Shown here piece by piece: positions 7,089 through 11,009 of a DNA stretch of 11,009 nucleotides (position 1 is the stretch's first letter; every line of letters starts with the position of its first letter). Made by a program: the position numbers and the translations under genes. Origin of the DNA: CAZGMN01 sp964645765 (GTDB taxonomy: Bacteria; Acidobacteriota; Aminicenantia; Aminicenantales; Aminicenantaceae); the NCBI GenBank assembly GCA_964645765.1, contig CAZYBE010000060.1, positions 1 to 11,009 of the forward strand. Direction: 5' to 3'. The notes beneath the pieces are model-generated. The model saw nothing but the letters and a program-made list of their open reading frames with translations. It searched no databases and was not told the DNA's origin.

Positions 7089-7283
7089 ATGGCTGACTGG
7101 ATATTTGCCTTTTTTCATCTTTTCCTTGTCCTCGGCATCATCACCTATGCCTTTTATTCCCTGTTCAAAGGAGATGTTTTCAGATTTATCATCATCATAA
7201 TTTTAATCGTTGGCTATTACTTTCTCGTCCTCCACAAAGCTGTGAAAAGAGAAGTGGAAAGGAAAAGGAAAAAGAGAGCCTGA
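7089..7283 (+). CDS. Small two-helix membrane protein, unrecognised
   Basis: I do not recognise this 64-residue protein. It has two hydrophobic stretches, about residues 4-25 and 31-49, joined by a short FKGD turn. A strongly basic tail (VKREVERKRKKRA) should lie in the cytoplasm by the positive-inside rule. The start is weakly supported, since no Shine-Dalgarno sequence precedes ATG 7089. Its stop codon TGA is part of the TGAGGAAAA stretch that serves as the ribosome binding site of the DUF3800 gene ten bases on, so the two are probably co-transcribed and perhaps coupled. It could be a membrane partner or regulator of that protein, or an unrelated small membrane protein. The membrane-protein pattern and tight spacing are the main reasons to call it real. 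Confidence 0.6.
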   Translation: MADWIFAFFHLFLVLGIITYAFYSLFKGDVFRFIIIIILIVGYYFLVLHKAVKREVERKRKKRA

Positions 7284-7293
7284 GGAAAATCAA

Positions 7294-8181
7294 ATGCCTG
7301 TCTTCTTTGCTTTCTCAGACGAGTCAGGGAAATATAAGAAGGAGAGAAGCGATAAATTCATCCTGAAAAATCCCTTTTACTGCCGTTCGGCGGTTCTCCT
7401 CGAAGCTCAGGACTGGTTAAAGCTCAAGAAAGAATTTTTCCTGCTGAAAAAGAGATTGTTGAATCTCGGCTACGAACAAGAGGTCAAGTGGTCCTATATC
7501 TGGTCTCTCTACAGGCACTTTCAGAAAAAGGAAGGAATCCCCAGGGAAAAGCCTTATTTTCATCTTCGCCTTCATCCTCTGGATTCCCTTATGGAATTCA
7601 TCAGGCAGGCTCTTGAGCTCCTCAAAGGATGCCCGAGCTGCCACGTGTGCTTCACCGTGACCTTCAACGAAAGGCAGAGGACAAAGCCTCTGGAGATAAA
7701 AAAGATTATGACGCTCCATATGAGCCACATTCTGGCTCTGACTGAAAAAGAGATGGAAAAAATTCCAGAAAGCCATTGCGTCTTCTTTTTGAACCGCGAA
7801 GACCCCACCGCGGAAAAAAACCTGAAAGACACTTTTTCTGAAATTTTTGAGGAAGCCTTCCCTCAGAAATATCCGCAGGTAAAAGACAGCCTCAACTTTG
7901 AATTTTTCCCTCAAAGCTTTGGCAGCCAACTGGCTGACTACTATGCCGGGGTCATTAACGGCTGTCTTCGCCTTTATCCTCAAAGCATAGATTTGTTCCG
8001 CCACCAGGTCTGGCCGAAATTAGTCAAGGAAAACAACCAAGCTCTGGGCTCAGGAATAAGAGAAATTCCTGAGAATAAAAAAAACAGAGCTTTTCTCAAA
8101 AGAACCCTGGAGAAAATCTTTGAAGTAGAGGAGAAAGAGTACCGAGTCAGCCTGGAAGAAAGGCTGAAATTAAAAAATTAG
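7294..8181 (+). CDS. DUF3800 family protein
   Basis: This is a 295-residue protein with the hallmarks of DUF3800. They are DESG at residues 9-12 in the first strand, the acidic EVKW at 63-66, a strand ending in FFLNRED at 164-170, and QLADYYAGVI at 212-221 with D215. The regularly placed acidic residues D9, E10, E63, D170 and D215 fit the RNase H-like, metal-dependent nuclease fold proposed for this family; activity is not established here. No signal peptide or membrane segment is seen, so it is probably cytoplasmic. The start follows a GAGGAAAA site overlapping the stop of the small membrane-protein gene. DUF3800 genes are often found in accessory or defence-like neighbourhoods, but no other defence gene is visible in this window. 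The family call is good; the function is open. Confidence 0.8.
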   Translation: MPVFFAFSDESGKYKKERSDKFILKNPFYCRSAVLLEAQDWLKLKKEFFLLKKRLLNLGYEQEVKWSYIWSLYRHFQKKEGIPREKPYFHLRLHPLDSLMEFIRQALELLKGCPSCHVCFTVTFNERQRTKPLEIKKIMTLHMSHILALTEKEMEKIPESHCVFFLNREDPTAEKNLKDTFSEIFEEAFPQKYPQVKDSLNFEFFPQSFGSQLADYYAGVINGCLRLYPQSIDLFRHQVWPKLVKENNQALGSGIREIPENKKNRAFLKRTLEKIFEVEEKEYRVSLEERLKLKN

Positions 8182-8221
8182 CTCAATAAAAGCAATGTTT
8201 ATCAAAGGCTTTTCGAATAAT

Positions 8222-8400
8222 GTTTTGGGAAATAGCCTCGCTCCCAATCGGATTCTTAACGCCATCTCCATTCGCTCTTCTCGGCGGCTACGTAACTCGC
8301 TCCGCTCAAACATACTCGCCGCCCGACTTCGTCGGGTTCCCTCGAAGAGCGAACTCCGATGGCTAAATCCTCAATGGTCGCTGCGGCAATTTCCCAAAAC
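8222..8400. repeat. Large imperfect intergenic palindrome
   Basis: Matched arms are nested in the correct order. GTTTTGGGAAAT at 8222-8233 pairs with 8389-8400 (12 of 12). GCCATC at 8261-8266 pairs with 8358-8363. TTCGCTCTTC at 8271-8280 pairs with 8344-8353 (10 of 10). GGCGGC at 8283-8288 pairs with 8318-8323. The stretch between the first two arms also matches with small gaps. A separate small hairpin, CCCGAC-TTC-GTCGGG, is at 8322-8336. An open frame across this region (8195-8449) has no family features and looks like a by-product. It lies between two plus-strand genes. It could be a folded non-coding RNA, a miniature mobile element, or an intergenic palindromic repeat. Confidence 0.7.
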
Positions 8401-8476
8401 CTCTGCCTTAAATATGGAAACGTGTTATCAAAAATCTGGAATCAAATAAAACTCATTTATGGATAAGGAGGTCTTG

Positions 8477-10036
8477 ATGAAAGAAAATCAATTTAAATTT
8501 TTTCCTTCACAGCTTAAAAGGAAAAAGTCAGATAGGAGCAGTAGGCAAAAGATGAAATGCTATGGACCTGTCGCGTCCTTGGCCATGGCCCTAACCCTTT
8601 TTGCCTTTCCTCTTTTTCTCAATGGCCAGAAGCTGGATAAAAACCTTGGCACAGCATTTCATTCCATTCAGCCCATGGATGCTTATAATGATGTCAAAAC
8701 CCTTTCCAAGCCTGAATATTCCGGACGGCTGACAGGCCACCCTGGATATACGGCCGCTGCGAAATGGGCGGCTGGAAAATTCAAGGAATTTGGCCTTGAG
8801 CCTCTAAGCCTGAAGGAAGGCTATCTCCAGGCTTATCCTTCTCCTTATACTGTGGTTGATAAAGCGGAGATGACTTTATTCCTCAAGGAAGGAAAAGGGA
8901 GTGCACAAGAAGAGCCGACCTGGAAAGAGGTCAAGCTCGAGCCAGGCAAAGATTTCATGCCCCTTCTCTTCAGCGACAGCGGCGAGCAGAAAGCGGAATT
9001 GGTTTTTGCAGGATGGGGAATCTGTGCTCCAGAGCTTGGATACGATGATTATGCCGGACTTGATGTCGGAGGAAAATTCGTCCTCTGTTTCCGGGGAACG
9101 CCTGACGCGGCAGATAAGCGCTACGAGAAATACGACCATCATCGCTTCAGGATGAAGACAGCCAAAGACAAAGGAGCCTTGGGAATCATCTACATCATGC
9201 CTGAGGCCGGTGCCAATCCAAACGGAGACTGGATAAAAGATTTTCTTCCAGCGATGGTCACAGAAAAAATCGCTGACAACATTCTGAAGGAAAAAGGGCT
9301 GAACTCTGCTGACCTTAGAAAAGACCTCCTGACTTATAAAAAGCCTCTTTCCTTCCCCCTCGAGGCAAGAATAAGCTATCGGGTGGAATCGAAACATTTT
9401 CCTGACGGTGTGGGATACAATGTCGCGGGCTGTGTCCAAGGCTCTGACCCGAAGCTCAGGAATGAGTGCCTGGTTGTCGGCGGGCATTTCGACCACTGCG
9501 GCTCGCATCTTGGGCTGCTCTTTCCCGGCGCTGACGACAACGCCAGCGGAAGCGCCGTGGTCATGGAAATTGCCGAGGCTTTTACAAAGCTGGATAAAAA
9601 GCCTAAAAGGCCGGTTGTCTTTGTCCTTTTCGGCGGTGAGGAGATGGGGCTTCAAGGCTCAGAGTACTTTGCCGGCCACCTTCCTTCTCAGTTTGAGAAG
9701 GTGGACACGATGTTCAACTTTGACATGGTCGGCGAAGGCGATGGAAGCTCCTGCTCCTACAGCCCTGACCTCGCCGAATTAAAAAAAGCGATCGAGGAAG
9801 CTGATACGCATGTTAAAACTTTAAGGCGAATGGGCATCATCAGGGGAGTTGGAGTGAGAAGCTCTGACTTTGCCCCGTTCTTCTTGAAAGGAGCAACCTG
9901 TGTCGCCTTCTACTCCAACGGGCCTCATCTCGCCTATCATCAGCCAGGCGACACTATTTACCGCATCAACCCTGATATCATGGCTGACATCGCCCGGCTG
10001 GCTTTCTTGAGCGCCTTCTTTTGGGCAAACAGATAA
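8477..10036 (+). CDS. Exported M28 family zinc peptidase with PA-like insert
   Basis: This is a second predicted secreted M28 metallopeptidase, releasing amino acids or small residues from peptides outside the cytoplasm. The start at 8477 is preferred over 8459 because AAGGAGG (8465-8471) lies five bases upstream of it, giving 519 residues. The first 32 residues are unusually long and basic, then a hydrophobic core (about 33-49) ends near LNG-Q, so signal peptidase I cleavage is likely. A later start at 8552 would give a conventional signal peptide but has a weaker, distant AGGAG. A PA-like region covers about 172-270 (FAGWGICAPELGYDDYAG). The zinc site is complete: H337 and D339 (GGHFDH), D354 (GADDNASG), E388 and E389 (GGEEMG), D416 (FDMVGEG) and H488 (AYHQPGD). 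It is a paralogue of the peptidase at 3280-4809. No downstream partner is seen on its strand. Confidence 0.92.
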   Translation: MKENQFKFFPSQLKRKKSDRSSRQKMKCYGPVASLAMALTLFAFPLFLNGQKLDKNLGTAFHSIQPMDAYNDVKTLSKPEYSGRLTGHPGYTAAAKWAAGKFKEFGLEPLSLKEGYLQAYPSPYTVVDKAEMTLFLKEGKGSAQEEPTWKEVKLEPGKDFMPLLFSDSGEQKAELVFAGWGICAPELGYDDYAGLDVGGKFVLCFRGTPDAADKRYEKYDHHRFRMKTAKDKGALGIIYIMPEAGANPNGDWIKDFLPAMVTEKIADNILKEKGLNSADLRKDLLTYKKPLSFPLEARISYRVESKHFPDGVGYNVAGCVQGSDPKLRNECLVVGGHFDHCGSHLGLLFPGADDNASGSAVVMEIAEAFTKLDKKPKRPVVFVLFGGEEMGLQGSEYFAGHLPSQFEKVDTMFNFDMVGEGDGSSCSYSPDLAELKKAIEEADTHVKTLRRMGIIRGVGVRSSDFAPFFLKGATCVAFYSNGPHLAYHQPGDTIYRINPDIMADIARLAFLSAFFWANR

Positions 10037-10059
10037 GAAGTCTTATAGAATGTCAGTTC

Positions 10060-10084
10060 AGAAGTCGATTTCAGCTTCTTTTTT
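10060..10084 (+). terminator. Possible weak terminator after the second M28 gene
   Basis: AGAAG (10060-10064) can pair with CTTCT (10075-10079) around a ten-base loop, and six T follow at 10079-10084. The stem is short, so the call is weak, but the position 24 bases after the M28 stop and before a convergent gene is right. Confidence 0.4.
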
Positions 10085-10820
10085 ATTTAATGATTTTTCC
10101 GGAGAGGATGAGGATAAGAGCTTTGTCTCCTCCGTCAAGCTTTGAGACCCCGACTACAGTCCTTTCGCCGCTCTTCAGGGTGATAGTCGTATGGAGAAGA
10201 GTATATGTCCTTTCCTTTCCCTCTGAAGTCAATCCCTTCGATTGAGATAAACCTAATTCCACAAAAACTGCCTCGGCTTTCTCTTCTTTGATGAACCGAG
10301 GCCTTATCTCCAATTGGAGACTTATGTCGCTTGCACCTATTCGTTGAGAGGAGCTTGTATTATCCTGGACTTTAATAATGGATGAGTCCAGTCTTTTAAA
10401 AGACTTGTATCTTAAAAGACTGTTCAGCTCTCTAATCACTGGGTCGGACATCAACTCTTTTAACTCATCTCCTGTTGCACCTGGGAATGCTTCCAACGAG
10501 CCCAAAATCAGGTCTGCGCTGAATTGTAAATCAAGAGGCTTGACATCAAGCTCCTTGAGCATCGAAAGAATCTTTTCAACCTGTTCTGGAGTATCCTCGA
10601 TGATAAGGGCATTCCTTTCATCTAATACCTGAATTTGGCCAAACGTCACACCGCGACTCATGTATGGATTAAGAACACGGGCAGCTCTACTGGCACTCAA
10701 ATACTTGACCTGGACAATTTCCTTTTTCATTTCGGGCTTACTTGTCTGCTGGCCATAAAGACTCAATGACATTCCAGTCAAAAAGAAAAAAGCCAAAAGA
10801 ATAATCGATATTTTTTTCAT
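10083..10820 (-). CDS. Small exported protein with a secretin-N (N1-like) domain and no pore domain
   Basis: The 245-residue protein begins with a signal peptide (MKKISIILLA, hydrophobic to about residue 22, likely cleaved near LYG-Q). Residues about 35-95 resemble a secretin N-terminal (N1/NolW-like) domain. They show the VQVKYLSASRAARVLNPYMS opening, the QIQVLDERNALIIEDTPEQ strand-turn-strand, and a helix ending LKELDVKP. The C-terminal part (about 140-245) ends in ITLKSGERTVVGVSKLDGG and a hydrophobic strand, reminiscent of the start of a secretin core, but the full outer-membrane barrel is missing. It is therefore probably periplasmic, perhaps an adaptor or a stand-alone domain protein, rather than a secretion pore. 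GGAGG (10828-10832) lies seven bases before the ATG. Its start overlaps the stop of the upstream gene as ATGA, indicating a coupled operon. The domain call is moderate; the role is unknown. Confidence 0.8.
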   Translation of the reverse strand: MKKISIILLAFFFLTGMSLSLYGQQTSKPEMKKEIVQVKYLSASRAARVLNPYMSRGVTFGQIQVLDERNALIIEDTPEQVEKILSMLKELDVKPLDLQFSADLILGSLEAFPGATGDELKELMSDPVIRELNSLLRYKSFKRLDSSIIKVQDNTSSSQRIGASDISLQLEIRPRFIKEEKAEAVFVELGLSQSKGLTSEGKERTYTLLHTTITLKSGERTVVGVSKLDGGDKALILILSGKIIK

Positions 10821-11009
10821 TCTTTGACCTCCAGTTCAAAATTTTTATTGAAGAACCAGACGATTCTAAGTCCGGTCTCGTGCGAAACAAGGATCATGGA
10901 GATGATGTCCTGCTGAGGTTCTTTTTTCATTCTTTCAGGCTCCTGTCTAAACTTGGCAATCATCCTTGACTCAGGCTCTATCTTCTGCTTGATGAAGGAA
11001 AACCTGACA
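10817..11009 (-). CDS. 3' end of an unrecognised gene upstream of the secretin-N gene (cut by window edge)
   Basis: A minus-strand frame is open from the window edge (first full codon at 11008) to a TGA at 10819-10817, giving about 63 residues. The stop overlaps the ATG of the secretin-N gene by four bases (ATGA), a typical coupled arrangement, which is the main support. The visible part is charged (KQKIEPESRMIAKF, then RMKKEPQQD) and ends with a strand-like segment, ISMILVSHETGLRIVWFF, and an acidic tail. No signal or membrane segment is visible in this part. I do not recognise the family; the true start and most of the protein lie outside the window. Confidence 0.65.
   Translation of the reverse strand, partial: VRFSFIKQKIEPESRMIAKFRQEPERMKKEPQQDIISMILVSHETGLRIVWFFNKNFELEVKE

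Noticed and set aside
7417..8004. Minus-strand open frame of 195 codons
   Set aside because: It is antisense to the DUF3800 gene, which has clear motifs.
7294..8181. A full defence island
   Set aside because: Only DUF3800 and a small membrane protein are present; all other neighbours are ordinary peptidases and metabolic or folding enzymes.
8195..8449. Plus-strand open frame of 84 codons between DUF3800 and M28 genes
   Set aside because: It spans the large palindrome, has an Arg/Ser-rich low-information translation and no ribosome binding site.
8459..8476. Upstream ATG of the second M28 gene
   Set aside because: The AAGGAGG site lies after this ATG and serves the one at 8477.
8876..9655. 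Minus-strand open frame of 259 codons
   Set aside because: It is a shadow of the second M28 gene, whose zinc ligands are all in the plus frame.

Overview
The window carries eight complete protein genes, one very probable small membrane-protein gene and one gene cut by the right edge. Sec and Tat export signals, a possible lipoprotein signal, an HtpX-type membrane protease and a secretin-N domain point to a Gram-negative-type bacterium. Moderate base composition by eye, strong AAGGAGG-type ribosome binding sites and two exported M28 metallopeptidases would suit an uncultivated Acidobacteriota/Aminicenantes-like lineage. That placement is an impression from gene content, not a demonstrated result. 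No tRNA, rRNA, CRISPR array, insertion-sequence transposase or replication origin was seen.

Layout. 178-1887 (+) is an M48 membrane metalloprotease with an unusual C-terminal GYF_2-like region and two zinc ribbons. It converges on a minus-strand operon, and the gap holds a 227-bp repeat-rich element (1895-2121) with matching ends and permuted internal blocks. The minus-strand operon (2153-4809) is an exported M28 peptidase followed, with a TAATG overlap, by an iron-type alcohol dehydrogenase. Divergent from it is a Tat-signal-bearing alanine-racemase-like protein (4940-6160). Next come an exported cyclophilin (6368-6943, preceded by a perfect 9-bp hairpin), a two-helix small membrane protein (7089-7283) and a DUF3800 protein (7294-8181). 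A second large imperfect palindrome (8222-8400) precedes a second exported M28 peptidase (8477-10036). The right end has a minus-strand pair: a small secretin-N domain protein (10083-10820) and, upstream with an ATGA overlap, the 3' end of an unrecognised gene.

How the genes may fit together. Most products look exported or membrane-bound and deal with proteins, peptides or amino acids: two Zn peptidases, a prolyl isomerase, a membrane protease and an exported racemase-like enzyme. This suggests envelope protein turnover and peptide scavenging, but only two gene pairs are clearly co-translated and the rest could be independent. The observations most worth a second look are the exported racemase with altered active-site positions, the permuted palindromic element, and the small membrane protein/DUF3800 pair.
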